Shown here piece after piece: positions 25,555 to 33,792 of a stretch of DNA of 41,064 bases. A program made the translations under genes and the position numbers. Under the pieces are notes generated by a model. It saw only the letters and a list, made by a program, of their open reading frames with translations. It was not told the origin of the DNA and did no database searches. The stretch covers positions 1 through 41,064 of the forward strand of contig CAZSAK010000024.1 in assembly GCA_964605155.1 (NCBI GenBank), read 5' to 3'. The first letter of the stretch is position 1. Every line of letters starts with the position of its first letter. The DNA is from CAZSAK01 sp964605155 (GTDB taxonomy: Bacteria; Pseudomonadota; Gammaproteobacteria; SZUA-140).

Positions 25555-26892
25555 TTATAGAGACTTGTCCACCTCATCGGCGAGGTCCGCCAGTGCAGGT
25601 GATATGATGACCGGATATGTAACACCGTCTTTGAGGCGGCGATAGTCTTCAGGCAGGGATGACAGTTCCTTCGCGGCATGATCGCGTGATTCGCTCAGGT
25701 CAGGTAATCCATCGACGCGATTGCCCTGACGCATGAACGGGTGGATCAAAGGTTTTCCTTCGCACGGGGTATCCTCCAGGGTGAGGATATCTTCCCGTAT
25801 ATGGCTGTCTTCGTTGTAACGGCGATATACCTGTTTTCTGCCGGGCCAGGTTGCCTTGCCTTCAGACCGCTTGCGGCGCGCGACACCAGCATATTCCTGC
25901 AATTTATAGGCGCAGTCCAGGTAGGGTGCATCAGCCGAGGTGTCCAGGCTGGTACCGATGCCAAATCCGTCAATCGGTGCCCTGTTGGAAATAATTTCCT
26001 CTAATGCGTATTCATCCAGTCCGCCACTCGCGAATATTGTCACGTCCCGCAGATTCCCGTCATCGAGGATCCGCCTGACCTTTCTTGCATGGTCGATCAG
26101 ATCACCACTGTCAATCCGGACTGCCTTGATCGAAATACCCGCTTTCTTGAGCCGCGGTGCCAGTGCTACGACCTTTTCGGCTGCGGCCTCCGTATCATAT
26201 GTATCGATAAGCAACACGACGTTGTCTGGCTGGGCGTGAGCAAAGTTTTCAAAGGCAGCCGCTTCATCGTCATGGCTTTGAATAAACGAATGGGCCATCG
26301 TGCCGTAAATCGGTATGTTATACAGTTGTGCGGCAAGGGTTGTCGCGCTGCCTGTGAAGCCTGCCAGATAACTCGCGCGAGCGGCAAGCAAACCTGCTTC
26401 GGCGCCGTGTGCGCGGCGCAGGCCGAAATCAACCAGCAACTTGTCTGGAGCAATCAGTATACAGCGCGCCGCCTTCGAGGCGATCAGTGTCTGAAAATGC
26501 AGGATGTTGATAATGCGGCTTTCCACCAGTTGCGCCTGCGGTAACGGTGCGGTGATACGTAATATAGGTTCATCAGGAAAAAATATCGTGCCTTCGGGCA
26601 TGGCATGAACGTCGCCGGTAAAATGAAACTGACCAAGATATTCGACAAATGACTTGCTGAAGCGACCGCTGTTATCCAACCAGTCAAGGTCTTCTTCGCT
26701 GAAGCGCAGTCTTTCCAGATAGGATAGAACCTGTTCCAGTCCGGCGGCCATCAGGAAATTGCGTTTTTCGGGCAACCGCCTGACGAAGAACTCGAATACG
26801 GCGGTACCTTCCATGCCGTGATCGAAATAGCCCTGCAACATGGTGAGCTGATAGAGATCAGTCAACAAGGCGCTGCCTGAGGGATTCATCAT
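25555..26892 (-). CDS. pncB: Nicotinate phosphoribosyltransferase
   Basis: Makes nicotinate mononucleotide from nicotinate and PRPP with ATP, the second step of nicotinamide recycling. Seen in 445 aa: LLTDLYQLTMLQGYF at the start, DFGLRRAHG (active-site loop), AHSFIQSHDDE, AVRIDSGDL and FASGGLDEYAL. The length and spelling match the short bacterial/archaeal NaPRTase type. Its ATG overlaps the pncA stop by 4 nt (ATGA), so translation is coupled with the enzyme that makes its substrate. Confidence 0.95.
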   Translation of the reverse strand: MMNPSGSALLTDLYQLTMLQGYFDHGMEGTAVFEFFVRRLPEKRNFLMAAGLEQVLSYLERLRFSEEDLDWLDNSGRFSKSFVEYLGQFHFTGDVHAMPEGTIFFPDEPILRITAPLPQAQLVESRIINILHFQTLIASKAARCILIAPDKLLVDFGLRRAHGAEAGLLAARASYLAGFTGSATTLAAQLYNIPIYGTMAHSFIQSHDDEAAAFENFAHAQPDNVVLLIDTYDTEAAAEKVVALAPRLKKAGISIKAVRIDSGDLIDHARKVRRILDDGNLRDVTIFASGGLDEYALEEIISNRAPIDGFGIGTSLDTSADAPYLDCAYKLQEYAGVARRKRSEGKATWPGRKQVYRRYNEDSHIREDILTLEDTPCEGKPLIHPFMRQGNRVDGLPDLSESRDHAAKELSSLPEDYRRLKDGVTYPVIISPALADLADEVDKSL

Positions 26893-27488
26893 GCCAGTTG
26901 CTGTAAGGTGATCGGTATCGCCCCTTGCTGCTTCATCTCCCGTTCCGCATTGTCACCGTCTCCCGGTTTAACATTGACGGCACGTATGGCATCTTGTAAC
27001 AGAAAAACGACATAATGATTGCTAAGTGCATCCCTGACTGTATTCAGAACGCAATAATCGGTGGCGAGACCACCAATGAAAAGTCGTTTGATACCCTGTC
27101 GGAGTAATTGTTGATCAAGGCCCGTGCCTTCGAAACCGGAATACGCATCCTTTTCCACCGTGATCGCCTTTGAAACGATTTTGGTTGCCGGTGTCAGATC
27201 CAGTTCCGCGGAAAACTCGGCGCCATGGGTACCTGCAATACAGTGTGGCGGCCAGATACCTCCCTGTTGCCTGAATGAACAATGATTCTCCGGATGCCAG
27301 TCACGGGTGGCGTAGATTGGCAATCCTTTTGAACGAAATAATTCTATATACGTGTTGAGGGGATTGATCACAGCATCGCCTTCGGGTACCGCAACATTCC
27401 CGCCCGGCAGAAAGTCATTTTGCACGTCAACTATAACAAGTGCATCACCGGATTGCAGTTCCACTGCCTTTGTGTCTGACGGATTCAT
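26889..27488 (-). CDS. pncA: Nicotinamidase
   Basis: Hydrolyses nicotinamide to nicotinate and ammonia. Isochorismatase-like fold, 199 aa. D21 in VIVDVQNDF, K113 in VEKDAYSGF and C146 in GGLATDYCV form the catalytic triad; D63 and H65 (TRDWHPE) and H82 are the likely metal ligands. The complete triad argues for an active enzyme. It begins 10 bp after the stop of rtcB and is coupled to pncB. Together they return nicotinamide released by NAD+-cleaving enzymes. Confidence 0.95.
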   Translation of the reverse strand: MNPSDTKAVELQSGDALVIVDVQNDFLPGGNVAVPEGDAVINPLNTYIELFRSKGLPIYATRDWHPENHCSFRQQGGIWPPHCIAGTHGAEFSAELDLTPATKIVSKAITVEKDAYSGFEGTGLDQQLLRQGIKRLFIGGLATDYCVLNTVRDALSNHYVVFLLQDAIRAVNVKPGDGDNAEREMKQQGAIPITLQQLA

Positions 27489-27498
27489 GTGCTGGTCC

Positions 27499-28944
27499 TC
27501 AGCCCTTTATACAGATCACGGGTTCGAGTCTGGCCACCTTGTGTGCAAGGTTCGCTTCATGTGCAGCATTGACTACTGCACTGACATCCTTGTACGCACC
27601 CGGTGCCTCTTCCGCGACACCACGTGATGACGGGCTGCGTATTATGATACCTTTACCTGCCAGTTCATCAATCAGTTGACGTCCCTGCCATTGCCTGTGC
27701 GCCTGATGGCGGCTCATGCTGCGTCCCGCGCCATGACAGGCGGAGCCAAACGACAGTGTCATTGCCTCATGGGTGCCAACCAGGATATAGGAGGAGGTCC
27801 CCATTGTACCACCGATCAAAACCGGTTGTCCGGCCTCGCGATAGGGTTGTGGTATATCCATATGTCCAGGGCCGAAGGCTCGCGTTGCACCTTTACGGTG
27901 AATATACAGTTTTTTTGTTTTACCGTTGAGCATATGTTCCTCGACCTTGCAGGTATTATGTGACACATCATAAAGCAGCGGCAGACTGGCTTGTGGAAAC
28001 TTTCTGGCGAAGGATTCACGCACCAGATGGGTTATAATCTGCCGGTTTGCCAATGCGCAATTGATGGCCGCGCGCATGACACCCAGATAGCGTTGCCCGA
28101 TTGTGGAATGTATCGGGGCACAGGCAAGTTCGCGATCGGGCAGTGTGATGCCTTGTTCACCGGCGGAGACGGCCATCAATTTCAAAAATTCAGTGCCGAT
28201 CTGATGTCCAAGACCCCGTGAACCACAATGAATGGCAACGATGATGTCATCCTGCTGGATCCCGAAAATCCTTGCTACATCTTCATTGAATATTTCAACA
28301 ACATGCTGCACTTCCAGATAATGATTGCCGGATCCGAGGGTACCCATTTCGTCACGTTGACGTTTTTTGGCATGATCTGATACCTGTTCAGGCCTTGCAT
28401 CTTTCATGCAGCCATGTTCTTCAATCCGTTGCAGGTCTTCCTCATGTCCATACCCACGCTCGACCGCCCATTGTGCGCCGCCGTTCAGCATGGCGTCCAT
28501 TTCATCCGGATTGAGACGTATGCGACCGGTACTGCCTACCCCGGCCGGGATGTCACGATACAAGGCGTCCGCAAGTTTTTTTTGAACAGGCATGACATCA
28601 TTATATGAAAGCCCTGTATGCAGGTTGCGAACGCCGCAGGATATATCGAATCCCACTCCGCCGGCCGAAATGACACCACCAATATCAGGATCGAAGGCGG
28701 CGACACCGCCGATGGGGAATCCATAACCCCAGTGGGCATCCGGCATGGCGTAGGAGGCTGACACGATGCCCGGCAGGGTTGCCACATTGGTGACCTGTTC
28801 GAATACCTTGTCATCCATGTCGCGTATCAGTGATTCAGATGCATAGATGATCCCTGGCACATGCATATTGCCGAATGGCTCAATCTGCCATTGATATGCT
28901 GTAACTCGATTCAGTCTTGACAGCTCTATGACCAGATTCTCCAT
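27499..28944 (-). CDS. rtcB: RNA-splicing ligase RtcB
   Basis: GTP- and Mn-dependent ligase that joins RNA 3'-phosphate (or 2',3'-cyclic phosphate) and 5'-OH ends. 481 aa. Seen: GYGFPIGGVAAFD, VGFDISCGVRNL with D100 and C103 (metal ligands), LGSGNHYLEVQ, HCGSRGLGHQIG, and SACHGAGRSMSR with the histidine that takes GMP. All motifs are intact. It lies 15 bp after archease, its activator. No RtcA or RtcR gene is nearby, so the sigma-54 control known from E. coli is not evident. Confidence 0.97.
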   Translation of the reverse strand: MENLVIELSRLNRVTAYQWQIEPFGNMHVPGIIYASESLIRDMDDKVFEQVTNVATLPGIVSASYAMPDAHWGYGFPIGGVAAFDPDIGGVISAGGVGFDISCGVRNLHTGLSYNDVMPVQKKLADALYRDIPAGVGSTGRIRLNPDEMDAMLNGGAQWAVERGYGHEEDLQRIEEHGCMKDARPEQVSDHAKKRQRDEMGTLGSGNHYLEVQHVVEIFNEDVARIFGIQQDDIIVAIHCGSRGLGHQIGTEFLKLMAVSAGEQGITLPDRELACAPIHSTIGQRYLGVMRAAINCALANRQIITHLVRESFARKFPQASLPLLYDVSHNTCKVEEHMLNGKTKKLYIHRKGATRAFGPGHMDIPQPYREAGQPVLIGGTMGTSSYILVGTHEAMTLSFGSACHGAGRSMSRHQAHRQWQGRQLIDELAGKGIIIRSPSSRGVAEEAPGAYKDVSAVVNAAHEANLAHKVARLEPVICIKG

Positions 28945-28959
28945 ATATGTGATCGATGA

Positions 28960-29382
28960 TTAAACATCTACGATACATTGCGCGATCCATTGCCCGTTAC
29001 CGGATTGCCCAACATACAGGTCGGTATAAGTGGCGCCTTTTACCTCAACTGCAGGTGTATGCTTGCTGATATCCACTTTTTCGCCCCACGCGGTGGCGTG
29101 CAAATGATGCCCGATAATCAGAACTTCAAAACGGCTGAATAACATTCTGCGGGTTGCCATCTCGTATATCAATGCATTCAGCCAGTCCACCAGCAACAAT
29201 TCATCATCAGGCGCTTCGCAATCGATGCTGACGGGAACGGCCTGTTCCACCTTGTCCAGTTCTGTGATGATGGCGGTCAGGGCCGCTGCTGCCATGTTGA
29301 ATGCCTGTTCTTTTGTACCAGCGACACCCCGAATTCCCATATCTGCCTGATGTGGGTAATGTTCCCAGCGCCGGTTCGTCAT
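28960..29382 (-). CDS. Archease, RtcB activator
   Basis: Small metal-binding protein that speeds RtcB guanylation and widens its NTP use. 140 aa from ATG 29382 (MTNRRWEHYPHQADMGIRG), which matches the usual archease start. The frame continues to ATG 29445 with 21 extra residues of no family likeness. Acidic metal-site residues D in HQADMGIRG, LLVDWLNALIYE and the C-terminal CIVDV are present. First gene of the leftward run archease-rtcB-pncA-pncB-kelch, divergent from nudF. Confidence 0.92.
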   Translation of the reverse strand: MTNRRWEHYPHQADMGIRGVAGTKEQAFNMAAAALTAIITELDKVEQAVPVSIDCEAPDDELLLVDWLNALIYEMATRRMLFSRFEVLIIGHHLHATAWGEKVDISKHTPAVEVKGATYTDLYVGQSGNGQWIAQCIVDV

Positions 29383-29546
29383 GGAGTGGATGATACTGTC
29401 CACATATCTAATGAATGAGATATCCTGGTTCAGGTTTAACATCATTTATTCGGCCACGCAGCCAAGATAACAAACATTGCCGGTGATTGGGATTAACCTG
29501 TAAATGAATTATGGTAACTATATGATAATTATATTATTTATTATGG

Positions 29547-29594
29547 TTGTTAAACTTGAAAGACAATATCTATATAGTTTAGGTCCATAAGGTG
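29547..29594 (+). promoter_or_regulatory. Possible nudF promoter and ribosome site
   Basis: TTGTTA (29547-29552), 18 bp, TATATA (29571-29576), then AAGGTG (29589-29594) 6 nt before ATG 29601. The GTG inside the ribosome site (29592) should not be taken as the start. The stretch 29500-29580 is very AT-rich and must also hold the leftward archease promoter. Confidence 0.45.
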
Positions 29595-29600
29595 ACGTTA

Positions 29601-30206
29601 ATGACAAGTTCCGATGTTGAAATCATTGATAAGGCAGTTTGTTATGAGGGGTTCTTCCGTATTGAACGCTACCGTCTCAAACACCGACTGTTCAATGGCA
29701 CATGGAGCGGCGAGATCGTACGTGAGTTATTTGAGCGGGGCAACGCTGCTGCAGTCCTGCCGTATGATCCGGTGCGTGATGAAGTAGTGATGATTCAGCA
29801 ATTCCGGGTCGGCGCATTGGAAGCACCGGGCGGTCCCTGGTTGATGGAGATCGTTGCCGGGGTTATAGACAGTGATGAGACAACGGAAGACGTTGTCAGG
29901 CGCGAAGCTGTCGAGGAGGCGGGCTGTATGGTTCGCGATCTCATCCCTATTTGCAGGTATCTTGTCAGTCCCGGGGGTACGTCGGAGATGATTTCATTAT
30001 ATTGTGGCAGGGTCGACGCGAACGGTGTAGGTGGTATTCACGGCCTGGATGAGGAAAACGAGGATATCAAGGTTACTGCTATGTCTTATGCTGATGCCAT
30101 GACGCTGCTTGAGAACGGCACAATCAATTCAGCAAGCCCCATCATGGCACTCCAATGGCTTGCATTGAATCATCAACGACTACGCGAGCTGTGGAATCGG
30201 GATTAA
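29601..30206 (+). CDS. nudF: ADP-ribose pyrophosphatase
   Basis: Nudix hydrolase that splits ADP-ribose to AMP and ribose 5-phosphate. 201 aa. Full Nudix box G-x5-E-x7-REAVEEAGC (GVIDSD..., about residues 93-115) and SPGGTSE behind it, the mark of the ADP-ribose subgroup. Divergent from archease-rtcB-pncA-pncB. With those genes it covers both products of NAD+ hydrolysis. It is also in the neighbourhood of a DUF1249 gene, its partner in the enteric nudF-yqiB order. Confidence 0.95.
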   Translation: MTSSDVEIIDKAVCYEGFFRIERYRLKHRLFNGTWSGEIVRELFERGNAAAVLPYDPVRDEVVMIQQFRVGALEAPGGPWLMEIVAGVIDSDETTEDVVRREAVEEAGCMVRDLIPICRYLVSPGGTSEMISLYCGRVDANGVGGIHGLDEENEDIKVTAMSYADAMTLLENGTINSASPIMALQWLALNHQRLRELWNRD

Positions 30207-31576
30207 TGGATACAGGATCAATGCATAAACTTTCCCGGATAGTGCTCTTTATCTGCTTGATTCTGCCGGTGCCGTCGATGGCTGATAATGGCGACGGCAT
30301 AGTGCTACTGGATATAGACGGCGCAATCGGGCCAGCGACCTATGATTATGTCAGGCGTGGTCTGGAAAGTGCCCGCGAGCAACATGCTCATGTCGTGATT
30401 ATACGTATTGATACTCCTGGCGGACTGGATACATCGATGCGTGCAATAATCCAGGATATTATCGCGTCGCCTGTTCCGGTTGTGAGTTTTGTTGCCCCCG
30501 GTGGCTCGCGTGCTGCCAGCGCAGGTACCTATATTATGTATGCCAGCCATATTGCCGCCATGGCACCTGCCACCAATCTGGGCGCGGCAACACCGGTGCA
30601 AATCGCCGGTTTTCCCGGTGGCGGCGATGGAAACAACAAGGGCAAGAAGACCGATTCAGAAGGCCAACAAGAAGATCATATGACCAAAAAGATCATCAAT
30701 GATGCAGTTGCATATATTCGTGGATTGGCGCAGATGCGCGGTCGTAACGCTGATTGGGCGGAACAGGCTGTGCGTGAGGGTGTCAGCCTGTCGGCCGACG
30801 AGGCGCTTGAAAAAGGCGTTATTGATCTGATGGCATCGGATATTTCCGACCTGTTAATAAAACTGGATGGACGTAAGATCTATATCCTCGGGCAGGAAAA
30901 ACAATTAGTGACACGGAATGTCCCCGTGGAGCGCATCAAGCCTGACTGGCGCACCAAGCTGCTCAAGGTAATTACCGATCCCAATCTCGCTTACATCCTT
31001 ATGCTGATCGGCATTTACGGTTTGATCTATGAATTTGCGAATCCGGGTATGATCTTGCCGGGTGTCGTGGGTACGATTTGCCTGTTACTCGCATTGTTTG
31101 CATTTCAGGTGTTACCCATCAATTTTGTCGGCCTTGCCTTGATGCTGCTGGGCATTGCATTTATGGTCGGAGAGGTGTTTGTACCGAGTTTCGGTGCGCT
31201 TGGAATTGGAGGTGTTATCGCCTTTGTTATCGGATCGATCATGCTGCTGGATACGGATGTGCCGGGATACGGCATATCGGTCCCGTTGATCGCCGTTTTT
31301 GCCTTGGCCAGCGCGGGATTTTTTATGTTTGTGGTCGGTATGGCGATCAGGGCCCAGAAACAACCACTGGTCAGCGGGCGGGAGGAACTTGTCGGCGGGA
31401 TCGCAGAAGTCATTGACGATTTTGACACCGAGGGGCGGGTACGTATCCACAGTGAGTCATGGCGGGCAAGATCACATATACCGTTAAAGCGGGGTGATAA
31501 GGTGCGCATAACAGGTCTGGATGGTTTGATCCTGATTGTTGAATCAATAGCCTCGGAACAGGCGAAGGAGGGCTGA
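30206..31576 (+). CDS. nfeD: NfeD-family membrane-bound ClpP-class serine protease
   Basis: Long-form NfeD (PH1510-type), 456 aa. Signal sequence (RIVLFICLILPVPSMA), a ClpP-like domain with catalytic S105 in RAASAGTYIMY, preceded by the DTPGGLDTSM motif, a probable catalytic Lys in TKKIINDA, then four or five membrane helices (about 270-385) and a C-terminal OB-fold (GGIAEVIDDFDTEGRVRIHSESWRA). In archaea such a protease cuts the C-terminus of its partner stomatin. Start ATG 30206 shares one base with the nudF stop; ATG 30221 is possible. Slipin follows after 1 bp. Confidence 0.93.
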   Translation: MDTGSMHKLSRIVLFICLILPVPSMADNGDGIVLLDIDGAIGPATYDYVRRGLESAREQHAHVVIIRIDTPGGLDTSMRAIIQDIIASPVPVVSFVAPGGSRAASAGTYIMYASHIAAMAPATNLGAATPVQIAGFPGGGDGNNKGKKTDSEGQQEDHMTKKIINDAVAYIRGLAQMRGRNADWAEQAVREGVSLSADEALEKGVIDLMASDISDLLIKLDGRKIYILGQEKQLVTRNVPVERIKPDWRTKLLKVITDPNLAYILMLIGIYGLIYEFANPGMILPGVVGTICLLLALFAFQVLPINFVGLALMLLGIAFMVGEVFVPSFGALGIGGVIAFVIGSIMLLDTDVPGYGISVPLIAVFALASAGFFMFVVGMAIRAQKQPLVSGREELVGGIAEVIDDFDTEGRVRIHSESWRARSHIPLKRGDKVRITGLDGLILIVESIASEQAKEG

Positions 31577-31577
31577 T

Positions 31578-32351
31578 ATGCTCACAACGACGGCAATCTA
31601 TATTTTACTGGGACTGGTTATCCTGTTTTTTGCAAGTGCCTTTCGCGTATTGCGGGAATATGAACGTGGGGTTGTCTTCATGCTGGGTCGGTTCTGGAAG
31701 GTAAAGGGTCCGGGCCTCATCCTTGTGATCCCGCTTATTCAGCAAATGGCAAGGGTTGATCTCAGGACCATCGTCATGGATGTACCGAGTCAGGATGTCA
31801 TATCACGCGATAACGTATCAGTGAAGGTGAATGCAGTCATCTATTTCAGGGTAATCGATCCTGAGCGAGCCATTATCCAGGTCGAGAATTTCGACATGGC
31901 AACCAGCCAGCTGGCCCAAACGACGTTGCGGTCGGTCCTGGGCCAGCATGAACTGGATGAAATGTTGGCGAGTCGTGATAAGCTCAACGAAGATATCCAG
32001 AAGATACTCGATGAACAGACAGATGCCTGGGGTATAAAGGTAGCCAATGTCGAAATCAAGCATGTTGATCTGAATGAAAACATGATCCGTGCGATCGCCA
32101 AGCAGGCCGAGGCGGAACGTGAAAGAAGGGCCAAGGTGATTCATGCAGAGGGAGAACAACAGGCCGCACAGAAACTCCTTGAGGCATCCCAGATACTGGC
32201 ACAACAACCCCAGGCGCTGCAGCTACGTTATTTGCAGACATTAACAGAGATTGCAGGTGAAAAAAATTCAACGATTGTCTTTCCATTGCCGATTGACCTT
32301 ATCGGGCCATTGAATTCCCTGATACAGAAACAGCTCAAGGGTGAGAACTAG
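31578..32351 (+). CDS. Slipin/stomatin-like SPFH protein
   Basis: 257 aa. One N-terminal membrane helix (AIYILLGLVILFFASAF), then an SPFH/Band 7 domain (RVLREYERGVVFMLGR, GPGLILVIPLIQ, DVISRDNVSVKVNAVIYF) and a long helix with EAERERRAKVIHAEGEQQAA used for oligomer rings. AGGAGGG lies just before ATG 31578. Forms the usual pair with NfeD; the pair acts in membrane protein quality control or microdomain organisation. Confidence 0.95.
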   Translation: MLTTTAIYILLGLVILFFASAFRVLREYERGVVFMLGRFWKVKGPGLILVIPLIQQMARVDLRTIVMDVPSQDVISRDNVSVKVNAVIYFRVIDPERAIIQVENFDMATSQLAQTTLRSVLGQHELDEMLASRDKLNEDIQKILDEQTDAWGIKVANVEIKHVDLNENMIRAIAKQAEAERERRAKVIHAEGEQQAAQKLLEASQILAQQPQALQLRYLQTLTEIAGEKNSTIVFPLPIDLIGPLNSLIQKQLKGEN

Positions 32352-32585
32352 GCTCCAGATACGGCCTGTATTGAATTCGGATGTACTACATTGCAGCTTC
32401 ATTATGATCAGCCAGGGAGTTAATCAGAGTATTCATCAGGGCTCACATGGATTTCATCACCAGCCGATGCTTTACAACAAGGCAAGAATCTCACCTGAGG
32501 TTTTCCTGACTATTTCCAGATCGTATCGAACAGATTGACTATTAGATATTGTGTGACGCGCGTTGACCTGTCTTCTGCCTGGTCG

Positions 32586-32603
32586 GATATTTATGTAAAT
32601 ATC
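32586..32603. repeat. Inverted repeat GATATTT-N4-AAATATC
   Basis: Perfect 7-bp arms around ATGT. It lies about 280 bp before DUF1249. The core GATATT/AATATC recurs in the larger hairpin at 33428-33456, so a common binding protein is conceivable. Confidence 0.5.
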
Positions 32604-32743
32604 GGATGCCGGTGGCCGTCAGTAAAGGTGCAACATGCAGGTATTATCATGGGCAACCGGCAATGAGATAGCAAAAAATTGCTGCTACTTGATTATCATC
32701 TGGCTGTCAAGAAATTTTCCCCGCTGGTGGGTATATATAGGCC

Positions 32744-32789
32744 AACATATGAATTTGACGGACATCACATATGTTGTTAATGATATAAT
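32744..32789 (+). promoter_or_regulatory. Operator-like inverted repeat with extended -10 promoter for DUF1249
   Basis: AACATATG (32744-32751) and CATATGTT (32768-32775) are perfect 8-bp arms 16 bp apart. Just behind is TGATATAAT (32781-32789), which fits the extended -10 TGnTATAAT. No -35 is found at normal distance, as is usual for extended -10 promoters. The repeat covers the -35 zone, as an operator would. Expected start near 32796, about 90 nt before ATG 32884. Confidence 0.5.
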
Positions 32790-32883
32790 GTTGGTAATGT
32801 TATATCGTGCGTGATCGTAAATAATGAGTGCACAATGCCGATATACGATTAACACATCTGATTGTGAAATTTACTGATTCAAG

Positions 32884-33333
32884 ATGATCACAACCAGCCA
32901 GAACATAGATCGATTAAATATGATGTTGGTATATGAGGTGAATTACAAACGCCTTATGCAGCTTATACCTGATATCAGGGAAATCGTCGGAATATTGGTA
33001 TCTCGGGGCGGAGACATTCCCTGCATCCGTCTGAACGTCCTGGAACATTGTAAATACACAACGACACTTTGTTTGACGCATCATCTCAAGATTGACGGCA
33101 AGATTATCCCTGATCTGGAAATGAAGGTACGCGTCTACCATGACGCCAAAGTGGCAGAAGTCATCGCATATCAGCATGAATCACGCTTCGCATCGTATTA
33201 TCCCTATCCCAATCCCAAGATGCGTCATCATTTCGAGAAACGTCAGATCAACCTGTTTTTCAGTGAATGGCTGAAGTATTGCAGGGTGTGTGGCATTGAA
33301 TTTGCCGTCGAGAACCGGGTTTCGAGTCTGTAG
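32884..33333 (+). CDS. yqiB: DUF1249 protein (YqiB-like)
   Basis: 149 aa. Matches the pattern of E. coli YqiB: N-Y-x2-L near residue 20, TRYTTL-type segment (EHCKYTTTLCLTHH), VRVYHDAKVAEVIAYQ, YPYPNPKMRHHFEKRQINLFFSEWLKYC. Function unknown in all species I know. In enterics yqiB directly follows nudF; here an nfeD-slipin pair and a 532-bp gap lie between. No strong ribosome site is seen before ATG 32884. No membrane segment or signal peptide. Confidence 0.9.
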   Translation: MITTSQNIDRLNMMLVYEVNYKRLMQLIPDIREIVGILVSRGGDIPCIRLNVLEHCKYTTTLCLTHHLKIDGKIIPDLEMKVRVYHDAKVAEVIAYQHESRFASYYPYPNPKMRHHFEKRQINLFFSEWLKYCRVCGIEFAVENRVSSL

Positions 33334-33427
33334 ATCCACGCGGCCTCTCCTAGCTGCGTACACAGTCAAAACGCGATGGGACCGGCATTCCGACCAGCTT
33401 CCTGCGCAGCCTTAAACAACCTTGATC

Positions 33428-33456
33428 CTTATTGATATTCATTGAATATCAATAAG
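33428..33456. repeat. Perfect 13-bp inverted repeat, terminator or operator
   Basis: CTTATTGATATTC (33428-33440), ATT, GAATATCAATAAG (33444-33456). A T6 run begins at 33464, so it may end DUF1249 transcription 95 bp after its stop, though 7 nt separate stem and T-run and the stem is AT-rich. The symmetry would equally suit a dimeric repressor. Confidence 0.6.
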
Positions 33457-33584
33457 ATATATAATTTTTTCCTGACCGTGCCTGTTATTCGACGGGAGCC
33501 CAATGACTAATCAAACGCTCCAATCAGCCGATATTTAAACCAGATCAGCTATCACGCCGGGTGAATTTTTCGCGTTACGGCGTT

Positions 33585-33602
33585 ATTCGGAGTACTCCGA
33601 AT
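33585..33602. promoter_or_regulatory. Perfect 18-bp palindrome before the acidic small ORF
   Basis: ATTCGGAGTACTCCGAAT has no spacer and no mismatch. It ends 28 bp before ATG 33631. A direct repeat CGTTA (33573-33577 and 33581-33585) abuts it. It could be an operator or fold in the leader RNA over the upstream side of the ribosome site. Confidence 0.55.
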
Positions 33603-33630
33603 TCATTAAAAATTATATTGAGGTGATAAC

Positions 33631-33792
33631 ATGATTGGGCCAGAAGACTTTGATGCTGATATAGTTCATGACGGATCTGAAATGGATGATCCCAATGAAT
33701 CAACCGATACCATCGCTACAGACAAGTGGGGTAATGAATGGGATGCAACCGGGGATTTTGCCGACAAGGATTTCCGTCTGGTTGATGATTAA
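33631..33792 (+). CDS. Very acidic 53-residue small protein, unknown
   Basis: Open frame MIGPEDFDADIV... to ...FRLVDD with a strong ribosome site GAGGTGAT (33620-33627). It has 14 Asp and 4 Glu against 2 Lys and 1 Arg, net charge about -15, with two Trp near the middle (KWGNEW) and no Cys. No signal peptide or membrane segment. The composition could suit a DNA-mimic, a metal-binding or an antitoxin-like peptide, but I recognise no family. It stands alone, with a palindrome directly upstream. Short length means a chance frame is possible; the ribosome site argues for a real gene. Confidence 0.6.
   Translation: MIGPEDFDADIVHDGSEMDDPNESTDTIATDKWGNEWDATGDFADKDFRLVDD

Larger units (their letters stand above)
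32352..32883 (+). other. 532-bp gap between slipin and DUF1249
   Basis: No convincing gene. A 65-codon frame at 32341-32538 has no ribosome site and no protein-like pattern. The stretch holds two inverted repeats (32586-32603 and 32744-32775) and an extended -10 (32781-32789) for the next gene. Confidence 0.55.

Noticed and set aside
32341..32538. 65-codon frame after slipin
   Set aside because: It begins inside slipin, has no ribosome site and no recognisable pattern.
33503..33538. 11-codon mini-ORF with GGGAG upstream, possible leader peptide
   Set aside because: No run of regulatory codons, no attenuator hairpin behind it and no amino acid pathway gene downstream.
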